DNA from: Acidobacteriota bacterium
GTDB lineage: Bacteria > Acidobacteriota > Aminicenantia > UBA2199
Assembly: GCA_021817755.1 (NCBI GenBank)
Contig: JAKAGC010000068.1
Coordinates: 1-10,954 of the forward strand
Reading direction: 5' to 3'
Length of the DNA stretch: 10,954 bases
A program made the position numbers and the translations under genes. Positions within the stretch are counted from its first letter, which is position 1. Each line of letters begins with the position of its first letter. Below, one piece after another: positions 1 to 6,257 of the stretch. The notes below the pieces were generated by a model. That model worked only from the letters and a program-made list of their open reading frames with translations. It had not been told where the DNA came from and searched no databases.

Positions 1-1579
1 CCACGGAACCATATGAATCATATAAGAAATTCGCTGCATTTTTTATCTCTTCGATATCCAGCTCATCAGGCATACCAAGAGAAACCGGTGTATAAATATT
101 GATGGGAATTTTGGAATCGATTCTCATATTCTGCTTAAAATTCCCGATAACCATCGATACACCCTTTGTAAAATTGCTCGCATATGAATAAACAGTATTC
201 TCACCTTCTTTTTTATTTACCAGGTTTCCAACTGCAACACAATTATAATTATTCGGGACTGTAATGGACAAATCACTTTTATAAAAATCCGTTCCCGGGT
301 TCGGATAAAAATTCTGCGTCCTAGAGTAAAACTGAAAAACATCTTTCATCGCTTTTTCTTCACTGACTTGGTAATCACTTTTGGTCCGGAATAACTCGAA
401 ATCCTCAGGATTGGATGCAATTTTCCCGTTAAAATATAGTGACAATTTTTGAGATTCGGAACCCATTAGATAATATTTATCATTTTTCCTGAATACATTC
501 ATTCCTTTTTCATCCGATTCCAGATTCCCTACAAGTTTCATCCCAGGTGCAAGATCGATTACACGCAAATTGGATTTATTATCATAAGCGATAGATGCAG
601 TACCCGAAATAAAATTCTCAAGTGGATTTACAAAAAGATTTAAATTGAGTTCTGCAACCTTCTCGGGAGCAATGAAGTTTAATTTTATTCCCTTTCGGCA
701 ATTGTAACTCAATATCAACTGATTCGACCCAGAAACTGCAAATTGGGTATCCGGCACAATATTCCTATTAAAGGAATAATAATAAAAACTCTTTTTATCT
801 TTTTTAAATATCACGACATTTGATTCATCAGGGAAGGGAAGATACCAATACTCATCGAATTGTTTAATATGGATTCCATAAGCATTACGGTATGCGTTAT
901 AAAGAGCCTGAATCGGTTTTCTTAAATTTGTTACTTCCTCTTCCAAAGGAATTTTCTTCAAGAATGATTTATTAGGAAGAATAAAAACCCCCATATCACT
1001 ATCAGTCGTAAAAAAGTCCTTTTTATACTGACGCTTCAACGTAAGTTGTTCTTCCTCATCATTAGGCCTGATATAAAAACTCCATTGACCGTCAAAGATT
1101 AATAACGAACGAAAAGGAAAAGTTTCATAAAAGTATCCTTTCTTAAAGTGAAGACGGGCATTACCTATAGATATTTTCAAATCTCGTACTTTATATTTCT
1201 TAAATTTTTCAATAAAATAGAGCGGTTTGATCTGGTTTTTCAGATTTATTTTAGACAATTTACCGTCTTTTTCTTCAAAGGCAATAATCCCAATTTCACC
1301 TTTCCTTGGAAACTTGGCTTTATAAGTAATATCATTGAGTTCTGAAGTAATAATTTTAAGAGATAGGCAGCGAGTAAAATATTTCTTTAATTTCTCATAA
1401 CTATGATCCTGGAAGAGAGGCGCCAGTTCATCGAATTTCCCTTCTTCCAGAAGCATTTTGAGCTTTTCAGTTGCCGTTTGCTCCCCCCCTTTATTGGGAG
1501 TTTGTGCCATTCCTAACGTCGAGGCTAAAAGACAGATAATCCAGACCGCAATGCATAAGACGGTAATTTTTCTCATCAT
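1..1579 (-). CDS. Secreted M1-aminopeptidase-like protein, C-terminus beyond left edge
   Basis: Reading leftward from an ATG-ATG pair at 1579/1576, the frame stays open for 526 codons to the window edge, so the stop and C-terminal part are missing. Residues 1-25 look like a signal peptide: basic start (R3, K4), a hydrophobic run, then a GMA-Q type signal peptidase I site near residue 25, with no lipobox. Residues about 35-320 are mixed helix and strand and I do not recognise them. From about 325 the sequence resembles the N-terminal beta-sandwich of M1 (gluzincin) peptidases. It includes FYPNPGTDFYKSDLSITVP (residues 424-442), VAVGNL (448-453), a VIGNF strand (477-481), then PINIYTP (492-498) and a helix ending NFLYDSYGS. 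In M1 enzymes these come just before the catalytic domain. The HExxH zinc motif would lie outside the window, so activity cannot be judged. No Shine-Dalgarno site is seen; a TATATT box (1587-1592, minus) lies 7 bases before the ATG. Family assignment is by motif memory. Confidence 0.72.
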   Translation of the reverse strand, partial: MMRKITVLCIAVWIICLLASTLGMAQTPNKGGEQTATEKLKMLLEEGKFDELAPLFQDHSYEKLKKYFTRCLSLKIITSELNDITYKAKFPRKGEIGIIAFEEKDGKLSKINLKNQIKPLYFIEKFKKYKVRDLKISIGNARLHFKKGYFYETFPFRSLLIFDGQWSFYIRPNDEEEQLTLKRQYKKDFFTTDSDMGVFILPNKSFLKKIPLEEEVTNLRKPIQALYNAYRNAYGIHIKQFDEYWYLPFPDESNVVIFKKDKKSFYYYSFNRNIVPDTQFAVSGSNQLILSYNCRKGIKLNFIAPEKVAELNLNLFVNPLENFISGTASIAYDNKSNLRVIDLAPGMKLVGNLESDEKGMNVFRKNDKYYLMGSESQKLSLYFNGKIASNPEDFELFRTKSDYQVSEEKAMKDVFQFYSRTQNFYPNPGTDFYKSDLSITVPNNYNCVAVGNLVNKKEGENTVYSYASNFTKGVSMVIGNFKQNMRIDSKIPINIYTPVSLGMPDELDIEEIKNAANFLYDSYGSV

Positions 1580-1808
1580 GTTAATTAATATACTATATAA
1601 AAAAAAAAAAGAAAAGAGAAAAATCAATTTTTAAATCGAATAAACACTGAATCTGTTTCCATTTTCATGTTTGCACATTATGCTTTATTTTGAATGTATT
1701 CACCGGTTGGATAACAATTGAAAATATGAAATATGTTGAAATAAATAGTAAACAGACATAGTAATAAACTAATGAAAAAAGGGATTAAAAGGAGGGGAAA
1801 AGAGAAGA

Positions 1809-1881
1809 TGCCGGGACGCGGAATCGAACCACGGACGCAGGGATTTTCAGTCCCTCGCTCTACCTACTGAGCTATCCCGGC
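1809..1881 (-). tRNA. tRNA-Phe (anticodon GAA), CCA not encoded
   Basis: The minus strand folds into a full cloverleaf of 73 nt. The acceptor stem GCCGGGA pairs with TCCCGGC, the D arm is GCTC/GAGC, and the anticodon stem AGGGA/TCCCT encloses the loop CTGAAAA, giving anticodon GAA (Phe). The T arm CGTGG/CCGCG has one G-U pair and a standard TTCGATT loop. The discriminator base is A (1809), as expected for Phe. The next three bases read TCT, not CCA, so the CCA end must be added by tRNA nucleotidyltransferase. The gene stands alone with its own promoter just upstream and a T-rich tract downstream. Confidence 0.97.
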
Positions 1882-1899
1882 ATCAAAAATTGAAATTGA

Positions 1900-1928
1900 A
1901 TTATAAGGGAAAAAAATGTTTTAGTCAA
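1900..1928 (-). promoter_or_regulatory. Sigma-70-type promoter of tRNA-Phe
   Basis: On the minus strand TTGACT (1923-1928) and a perfect TATAAT (1900-1905) are separated by exactly 17 bases. A start about 7 bases past the -10 box falls near 1893, leaving a roughly 12-nt leader for RNase P to remove before the mature 5' end at 1881. This is the best promoter match in the window and indicates that a housekeeping sigma factor of the usual specificity is in use. Confidence 0.85.
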
Positions 1929-1975
1929 GTCTTTTTCATGTGTTTTATGCTTTTTATTTTTTTTTAAAAATAGTG

Positions 1976-1981
1976 TATAAT
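1976..1981 (+). promoter_or_regulatory. -10 box of lipoprotein gene, predicting a leaderless mRNA
   Basis: A perfect TATAAT sits six bases before the ATG at 1988. With the usual spacing, transcription would start at or next to the A of the ATG, so the message would have no leader. There is no Shine-Dalgarno sequence. The -35 position (about 1953-1958, TTTATT) is a poor match, which leaves some doubt. Confidence 0.6.
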
Positions 1982-1987
1982 ACTCCC

Positions 1988-2566
1988 ATGAAACGTAAAC
2001 CTTTAATATTGCTTGTTTTACTAAGTCTTGTGTTCTTATACTCCTCATGCATATATTGGAATAAAAAACCGGAAGTAAATGTAATAATGCGGAGTGAACG
2101 GAAAGATCTTCAGAAATCATCATTACTGATATTAAATATGATAGAGCCCTCATATGCTACCGGTTCCGGTGCTCGTACAGCTGAAATTTTCCACAGTTCA
2201 TTATTAAAGTCGAAAAAATTCCGTATTGTAGGTTTATGTGTGGATTCTCCATGGGTTCGAGTCTCCGATGGAGAAGAAACACGCCTCATGGATGCAGTGG
2301 AAGAAGCCCGTAAAAGAAATTTCGATTATGTGCTCGCCGGTGAATTAACCGATTATTACTACGGCGGTATTCAAACATCCCGTGTCTCCATAAAAATTAG
2401 GGTGATCGAAGTGGCGACTCGGATTACCATTTTTTTCGCCCAATACTCCAGGCAAAACGAAGCAAAGGACTCTTCCTTCCCAATGAATACCAAATTATCA
2501 GGTACCGCTCAACGTCCCGAAAAACTTGTCACAGAAATCGTAGATGCATTTATCGCTAAAATGTAA
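1988..2566 (+). CDS. Predicted lipoprotein with CsgG/LpoB/FlgO-like fold
   Basis: The 192-residue product starts with a basic N-terminus (MKRK), a leucine-rich hydrophobic core and LYSSC, so Cys21 is the likely lipidated residue; the -3 position is Tyr, a loose lipobox. The body follows the pattern of small outer-membrane-associated lipoproteins of the CsgG/LpoB/FlgO type. It has a strand SSLLILNMI, a helix with AEIFHSSLLKSKKFRIVGL, a helix DAVEEARKRNFDYVLAGELTD, then strands of the kind RVSIKIRVIEVATRI. 'Far-strand D-Y-V-L-A-G-E' is the most typical part. That resemblance is to overall layout only, and no partner such as a penicillin-binding protein or curli gene is nearby. A longer reading from 1940 would put 16 hydrophobic residues before a complete signal peptide and would span the -10 box, so ATG 1988 is preferred. 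The gene converges on the zinc-ribbon gene, 102 bases apart. Confidence 0.78.
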   Translation: MKRKPLILLVLLSLVFLYSSCIYWNKKPEVNVIMRSERKDLQKSSLLILNMIEPSYATGSGARTAEIFHSSLLKSKKFRIVGLCVDSPWVRVSDGEETRLMDAVEEARKRNFDYVLAGELTDYYYGGIQTSRVSIKIRVIEVATRITIFFAQYSRQNEAKDSSFPMNTKLSGTAQRPEKLVTEIVDAFIAKM

Positions 2567-2668
2567 TAACCGCTTTTCCAATTGCTTGTAAATTACTTAG
2601 GCAGTATCATAATTTTTTCAAAATCTCAAAGCGCATTATTCGCGAAAAATGAAAAATCAACTCTTCGG

Positions 2669-3208
2669 TTATTGTTTAGGAGTTGGAACCGGATCGCGAG
2701 GTCCAATGACAGTCCAGACCTTTTCTACCTGTCGGAGAAACCACTGATCTACCTGGTTAAAACCAATAGGATTACGGGCAAAAGCAAGCGCCCCAATCGC
2801 ATAAAATGGAGATGCAGCAATACCACCGATTGCCAGGAAAGCAGCCAATGCCAATACACCGAAAGATACTACTCCCAAAGAAACTCCCCCAAATGCCAGT
2901 AACCCCGCACTGAATCCGCCAATAGGTATTATGCCAAACGCTTTACCACCAATTGCAATAACTCCAATAGCTGTATTACCAATCGCAATTATTCCCTTCG
3001 CTTTTCTCGAATGGCCTGTCTGTGGATCAATACCACGTGCAATGTGAACCAGCGGTAAACCAAACCAACGTTTCTTTGATTTGTACTCATATCCCCACAT
3101 ATCGGCTCCAGCGGATTCACCTTCTTCTATAATCAGTTTTTCAGAACAATACGGACATTGAACTGTTTCTTCTTCAATCATTTCTGCACAAAAAGGGCAT
3201 TTTTTCAT
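2669..3208 (-). CDS. Zinc-ribbon protein with six tandem glycine-rich decapeptide repeats
   Basis: The 179-residue product begins with a compact zinc ribbon, C4-P-F-C7 and C18-P-Y-C21. A short acidic linker follows, then a conserved-looking stretch around residues 47-65 (WFGLPLVHIARGIDPQTG). From 71 to 130 there are six ten-residue repeats of the form x-G-hydrophobic-hydrophobic-x-(I/F)-G-(G)-x-(A/S), with Gly at 72, 82, 92, 102 and 112 and a second Gly at 77, 87, 97, 107 and 117; the sixth copy is degenerate. The tail (about 141-179) is ordinary and soluble-looking. I recall 'FGLPLVHI...AKGIIAIG' proteins as an uncharacterised bacterial family but know no function. The repeat may form a stacked beta structure or pack in or on the membrane; that is inference. 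A strong Shine-Dalgarno site fixes the start. The gene is divergent from the EAL-HDOD gene across 107 bases. Confidence 0.85.
   Translation of the reverse strand: MKKCPFCAEMIEEETVQCPYCSEKLIIEEGESAGADMWGYEYKSKKRWFGLPLVHIARGIDPQTGHSRKAKGIIAIGNTAIGVIAIGGKAFGIIPIGGFSAGLLAFGGVSLGVVSFGVLALAAFLAIGGIAASPFYAIGALAFARNPIGFNQVDQWFLRQVEKVWTVIGPRDPVPTPKQ
2819..2998 (-). repeat. Region encoding six tandem decapeptide repeats
   Basis: Codons 71-130 of the zinc-ribbon gene encode six consecutive ten-residue units, about 30 bases each. Examples are KGIIAIGNTA, IGVIAIGGKA, FGIIPIGGFS and AGLLAFGGVS. The period is exact at the protein level for five units. The codons differ between units, so this is an old, selected protein repeat and not a recent DNA expansion. 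Confidence 0.8.
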
Positions 3209-3211
3209 TTT

Positions 3212-3218
3212 TCACCTC
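3212..3218 (-). promoter_or_regulatory. Strong ribosome binding site of zinc-ribbon gene
   Basis: The minus strand reads GAGGTGA, three bases upstream of the ATG at 3208, a long match to the anti-Shine-Dalgarno sequence. The gap is short for the GAGG core plus TGA, but the match extends toward the start, so the core spacing is normal. It decides the start codon. Confidence 0.8.
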
Positions 3219-3224
3219 TCTTAT

Positions 3225-3253
3225 ATTTTACAAAAAATTTTGCATTGCGTAAA
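3225..3253 (-). promoter_or_regulatory. Candidate promoter of zinc-ribbon gene
   Basis: On the minus strand TTTACG (3248-3253) and TAAAAT (3225-3230) are 17 bases apart. The predicted start near 3218 gives a leader of about ten bases that just contains the Shine-Dalgarno site. The -35 match is only four of six, so this is a reasonable but unproven call. Confidence 0.5.
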
Positions 3254-3280
3254 CCGCTCTAAGCAGGAATAAAATATTAT

Positions 3281-3309
3281 TTGAAAAATTTTTCTCATTT
3301 CGGCATAAT
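3281..3309 (+). promoter_or_regulatory. Promoter of EAL-HDOD gene, predicting a leaderless mRNA
   Basis: TTGAAA (3281-3286) and CATAAT (3304-3309) match five of six consensus bases each and are separated by exactly 17 bases. Six bases then separate the -10 box from the ATG at 3316, so the predicted transcription start is the A of the start codon. No Shine-Dalgarno sequence is present. It lies back to back with the promoter of the zinc-ribbon gene. Confidence 0.7.
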
Positions 3310-3315
3310 ATAGTT

Positions 3316-4548
3316 ATGAATGAAGATAAAAAACAAAGTAAAATATTTGTCGCAAGGCAACCCATATTCGATTCCAATAAAAATATATACGGCTATGAAC
3401 TACTCTTCCGAAATGGTCTGGAAAATTTTTTCGACCAATCACAAAGCCTCGATTATGCATCGTTTAAAGTTCTAATGGATAGTTTTCTAATCTTCGATTT
3501 TAAAGAACTTACACGGGGAAAAAGGGCGTTTTTGAATTTTACCGGAAAAGTTTTGTTAAGCGAGCTTGCGTATACATTTACTACCGATTCCATCGTTGTT
3601 GAACTACTTGAAAACATTATTCCCGATGAAGAAATAATTGCTGCTTGCAAGAAACTTAAATCCAAAGGTTACATAATTGCATTGGATGATTTCCAATATC
3701 ACCCCGATTACAAACCATTAATCGACCTTACGGATATTATTAAAATCGATTTCATTGCAACCCAGGGTATTGAGAGACGCAAGGTAATCGAGAAGAGTGG
3801 AGAAAAGCGCATTAAATTCCTTGCTGAAAAGGTTGAAACCATCGATGAATATAATCAGGGGTTACAAATGGGATACTCCTATTTCCAGGGATATTATTTC
3901 AGTAAACCCGTTATTCTTTCCGGAAAAGATGTCCCCAGTTACAAAGTCAACTTACTTCAAATCCTGAAAGAGCTCCAGGAACCCGAATCCAGTATTACCC
4001 GCCTGGAAAAAATCATTGAGAGAGATGTGTCACTATCCTATAAATTGCTAAGATTCATTAATTCTGCTGCATTCGGCATGATCAATGATATCCGTTCCAT
4101 CAGGCAAGCACTTGTTATACTTGGGATATATGAATTTAAAAAATGGATGTCTATGGTATTATTATCACAATTGGGAAGCGATAAACCGGATGAATTGATA
4201 ATAAACTCGTTAATCCGTGCTCATTTTTGCGAATTAACTGCTGAAGGAATGGGACAAAAAAGTAAAAAATCCGATTATTTCTTAATGGGATTGTTTTCTC
4301 TGATCGATGCATTTCTGGATCGTCCCATATCGGATATTATGGCCGATTTACCCATTCCATTAGAAATAAAGCAGGCCATCGAAAATAAAGCAGGTATTCC
4401 AGGCCAGGTGCTGCAATTGATAATAAATTATGAGCAGAGTAAATGGGATAAAGTATCTGAATTATGCAGCACTCTTGGCCTTGATGAACATAATGTTCTG
4501 AATCATTATTTAAAGTCAATTAAATGGGCGAATGATATAGGGAAATAG
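3316..4548 (+). CDS. EAL-HDOD signalling protein (YuxH type)
   Basis: The 410-residue soluble protein has an N-terminal EAL domain (about 9-205) and a C-terminal HDOD domain (about 205-395), the layout of the YuxH family. EAL motifs are recognisable but altered: YELLFR (27-32) stands for the usual EALLR, ALDDF (122-126) keeps the two Asp but lacks the FGxGxSS that normally follows, KID (143-145) is kept, AEKVET (170-175) replaces AEGVET, and FQGYYFSKP (190-198) is standard. HDOD signatures include FINSAAFG (247-254) and SIRQALVILG (261-270). Family members usually lack cyclic-di-GMP phosphodiesterase activity and are thought to act through protein or nucleotide binding, for example in stress or motility control; no target is visible here. 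The start is fixed by the initiator Met lying directly at the predicted transcription start. The gene ends 12 bases before the convergent oxidoreductase gene. Confidence 0.93.
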   Translation: MNEDKKQSKIFVARQPIFDSNKNIYGYELLFRNGLENFFDQSQSLDYASFKVLMDSFLIFDFKELTRGKRAFLNFTGKVLLSELAYTFTTDSIVVELLENIIPDEEIIAACKKLKSKGYIIALDDFQYHPDYKPLIDLTDIIKIDFIATQGIERRKVIEKSGEKRIKFLAEKVETIDEYNQGLQMGYSYFQGYYFSKPVILSGKDVPSYKVNLLQILKELQEPESSITRLEKIIERDVSLSYKLLRFINSAAFGMINDIRSIRQALVILGIYEFKKWMSMVLLSQLGSDKPDELIINSLIRAHFCELTAEGMGQKSKKSDYFLMGLFSLIDAFLDRPISDIMADLPIPLEIKQAIENKAGIPGQVLQLIINYEQSKWDKVSELCSTLGLDEHNVLNHYLKSIKWANDIGK

Positions 4549-4564
4549 GTTCCCCAATTTTTAT
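4540..4564. terminator. Possible weak terminator between convergent genes
   Basis: GGGAA (4540-4544) can pair with TTCCC (4550-4554) around a five-base loop, followed on the plus strand by CAATTTTTATTT. The stem is only five pairs and overlaps the stop codon of the EAL-HDOD gene, so this is a marginal candidate. It is the only hairpin with a T-rich tail seen between the two convergent genes. Confidence 0.3.
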
Positions 4565-5685
4565 TTCATGCTTTCTTTGCCTTTAAATTCACGATTCATT
4601 GCAAATTCGGAAAAATCCAACGTCCATTTTCCTTCCGTCATAAAACCCGCCATATTTTTCCCTATCGCAGGACCAAACATAAAGCCGTGCCCGCACATAG
4701 CAGATGCTACATAAAATCCTTTAATTGGGGTTTCATCTACAATAGGGTTACCGTCTGGGGTCATCGTATAGCTTCCTGCCCAGTTACGGAGGATGGCTGC
4801 GTTTTTAAGTTCAGGGATGAGGCGTTTCATACGCCATGCAACTTGAGGAAGGAATTCAAATGTCGTATCTTCGCGAATTCCGGGGACAGTCGGAACAGGG
4901 GTATAACAAACGATAACCTGCCCTGTGATTAATTGATGGAAATAGCATCCATCCGGTCTATAATCTACCACCATCGGTTCTAGAAATTTCGGAATACGTT
5001 CTGTGATTGCCGCTTCATGGCGTTCAGGATACATCGGAAAATCCAATCCCACTAACTTCCCCAATTCATGGGTCCAGGGGCCTGCACTTAACAAAACCTT
5101 CGGAGCCTCTATCAAGGTCCCATCAGAAAGCGTAACAGTAAAATTTTTCCCCTGCTGTATATTGGTTACCGGGTTTTCCATAAAAATATCGCTGCCTTTT
5201 TCAACGATTTTTTCCCTATATCCATCAAGTACGGCAAATGGAAAAGCTTGAGCATCTTCCGGGCAGTAAGCACCTGCAAGTAATCCGTCGATGTTGAGTT
5301 CAGGAACAACTTTCAATACTTCTTCAGGGCTAAGAAGCGAGACGTTCAGGTTTTCTTTTTTTTGAATTTCAATATTCTTTTTAAACACCTCTACCATTTG
5401 AGGGGTGTGGGCTAGGAACAGGTATCCGCCTTGGTGGAATTCAACTGAGCGTCCCAGTTCTTCTTTCATTTCAGAAAAGAGTTTAAGGCTTTCGACCATC
5501 ATGCGAATCGAGCCCGGAGTTGAGAATTGCTGCCGGATTCCACCGATGCATCTTCCGGTTGAGCCTGAACCGGGGTATTTACGTTCGATTACCGCAACCT
5601 TTAAATTATGCCGTGTCAGATAATAGGCGGTTGCCATACCGATAATCCCGCCTCCGATAACTGCTGCATCATATGTTTTTACCAT
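4561..5685 (-). CDS. FAD-dependent oxidoreductase of the DAO family (sarcosine oxidase beta-like)
   Basis: The 374-residue protein begins with a Rossmann FAD-binding site: VIGGGIIG (G11-x-G13-x-x-G16), then VIER with Glu34 as the ribose-binding acid. GSGSTGRCIGGIRQQFS (about 41-57) and the C-terminal GSYTMTPDGNPIVDETPIKGFYVAS... CGHGFMFGPAIGK region are hallmarks of DAO enzymes close to sarcosine oxidase beta, dye-linked proline dehydrogenase beta and related single-chain amine oxidases. Such enzymes oxidise secondary amines or amino acids and bind FAD. The exact substrate cannot be read from the sequence, and no alpha, gamma or delta partner gene lies next to it, so a stand-alone enzyme is likely. 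It has no signal peptide and should be cytoplasmic. The start is fixed by a good Shine-Dalgarno site. It looks richer in G+C than the neighbouring glycosyltransferase gene. Confidence 0.9.
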   Translation of the reverse strand: MVKTYDAAVIGGGIIGMATAYYLTRHNLKVAVIERKYPGSGSTGRCIGGIRQQFSTPGSIRMMVESLKLFSEMKEELGRSVEFHQGGYLFLAHTPQMVEVFKKNIEIQKKENLNVSLLSPEEVLKVVPELNIDGLLAGAYCPEDAQAFPFAVLDGYREKIVEKGSDIFMENPVTNIQQGKNFTVTLSDGTLIEAPKVLLSAGPWTHELGKLVGLDFPMYPERHEAAITERIPKFLEPMVVDYRPDGCYFHQLITGQVIVCYTPVPTVPGIREDTTFEFLPQVAWRMKRLIPELKNAAILRNWAGSYTMTPDGNPIVDETPIKGFYVASAMCGHGFMFGPAIGKNMAGFMTEGKWTLDFSEFAMNREFKGKESMK

Positions 5686-5690
5686 AGCTG

Positions 5691-5697
5691 TTCTCCT
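5691..5697 (-). promoter_or_regulatory. Ribosome binding site of FAD oxidoreductase gene
   Basis: The minus strand reads AGGAGAA, with AGGAG seven bases before the ATG at 5685. It is a canonical site at ideal spacing and contrasts with the leader-free genes elsewhere in the window. Confidence 0.85.
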
Positions 5698-5737
5698 GGT
5701 AATAATTTCGTTTTGATATTTGCCTTACGCATTAAAC

Positions 5738-5753
5738 TCCATTGTTCAATGGA
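5738..5753. promoter_or_regulatory. Inverted repeat upstream of FAD oxidoreductase, possible operator
   Basis: TCCATTG and CAATGGA form perfect seven-base arms around TT, 53 bases upstream of the oxidoreductase start. On the minus strand AT-rich -10-like sequences (such as TATATT, just upstream) lie immediately before it, so the repeat would sit at or just after a transcription start. That is a typical place for a dimeric repressor, but no regulator gene is adjacent. A possible TTGATT/TAGAAA promoter lies further upstream. Confidence 0.35.
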
Positions 5754-6191
5754 ATAATATATCCCTAATTTCTATCATAAAAAAGAGTAAAAATCAAGCT
5801 GGAATCGAAAGTGAGTTCTTCCATTTTACCTCGTTCTCACACGATTGCATCCAATTAGTAATGATTGGAATATATTTTTAAATAATATTATACCCGTATC
5901 CTTTTGAGAAAATATTTTCACGACATTTAATAAAATCGTTAAACCATACCAACGGCTTATTCATATTATTTATAGAAGCATGAGAATGCATGATAAAGAT
6001 TTTCAAAAGTCATCATCAAATTTTAGAACTGATTTCATGCTATTAATCGCTGGAATATCTTATACCCAATTATCAAGGAACTCAATCGTTTAAATGAATT
6101 GCGGAATCAAAAACCCGTTTTGGGATAAAACAAAAAAATTTTCACCTACAGTAAAATCCAGCCAAGCAGAGAATTTAGGTTTTTGAAAGTC
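5754..6191. other. Non-coding gap with possible gene debris
   Basis: No complete gene is supported in this stretch. On the plus strand a frame open from 6033 to a TAA at 6126 has protein-like content (INRWNILYPIIKELNRLNEL within it) but no start. A different frame just upstream (ATG 5990) reads MIKIFKSHHQILELISCY before stopping, so the two could be parts of one small gene split by a frameshift. On the minus strand 5878-5964 gives a 28-residue open frame. None matches a family I recognise. The stretch also carries upstream elements of the flanking genes. Confidence 0.4.
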
Positions 6192-6220
6192 TTGACACTA
6201 TATCCGTTTTATATTACGAT
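6192..6220 (+). promoter_or_regulatory. Candidate promoter of GT-C glycosyltransferase gene
   Basis: A perfect TTGACA (6192-6197) is followed after 17 bases by TACGAT (6215-6220), which matches four of six. The start would fall near 6227, giving a leader of about 31 bases. An alternative is the GATAAT at 6245-6250, seven bases before the ATG, which would give a leaderless message but has no good -35 box. Confidence 0.5.
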
Positions 6221-6257
6221 TAACCTTTACAATCCCCAATAATGGATAATTTTGAGA

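Noticed and set aside
1148..1345. Plus-strand open frame of 65 codons.
   Set aside because: It is antisense to the M1-like gene, rich in Phe and Ile as expected from the reverse of Lys/Glu-rich coding sequence.
1940..1987. Sixteen-residue N-terminal extension of the lipoprotein frame starting at 1940.
   Set aside because: It would cover the TATAAT box, and a complete signal peptide with MKRK start begins at 1988.
2567..2668. Search for a terminator between the convergent lipoprotein and zinc-ribbon genes.
   Set aside because: Only the eight-base palindrome TTCGCGAA followed by AAA was found, which is too short to call.
2582..2902. Plus-strand open frame of 106 codons.
   Set aside because: It lies mostly antisense to the zinc-ribbon gene, has no protein-like pattern, and the minus-strand gene has a zinc motif and ribosome binding site.
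4364..4394. Twelve-base direct repeat AAATAAAGCAGG, 19 bases apart, inside the EAL-HDOD gene.
   Set aside because: The period is not a multiple of three and the repeat falls in normal coding sequence, so it is probably chance.
5003..5251. Plus-strand open frames inside the oxidoreductase gene (also 4687-4932 and 5405-5623).
   Set aside because: They are shadows of the minus-strand DAO-family gene, which has clear FAD-binding motifs and an intact frame.
5878..5964. Minus-strand open frame of 28 residues beginning MNKPLVWFNDF.
   Set aside because: It looks protein-like but is short, has no ribosome binding site and matches no family I know, so it is mentioned only as part of the gap.
6117..6131. 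GTTTT-GGGAT-AAAAC hairpin followed by A and T runs.
   Set aside because: The stem has only one G-C pair and would not be stable, and no gene ends before it.
6252..6257. TTG start two codons before the ATG of the glycosyltransferase gene.
   Set aside because: It has no ribosome binding site, adds only two residues, and ATG is the preferred start.
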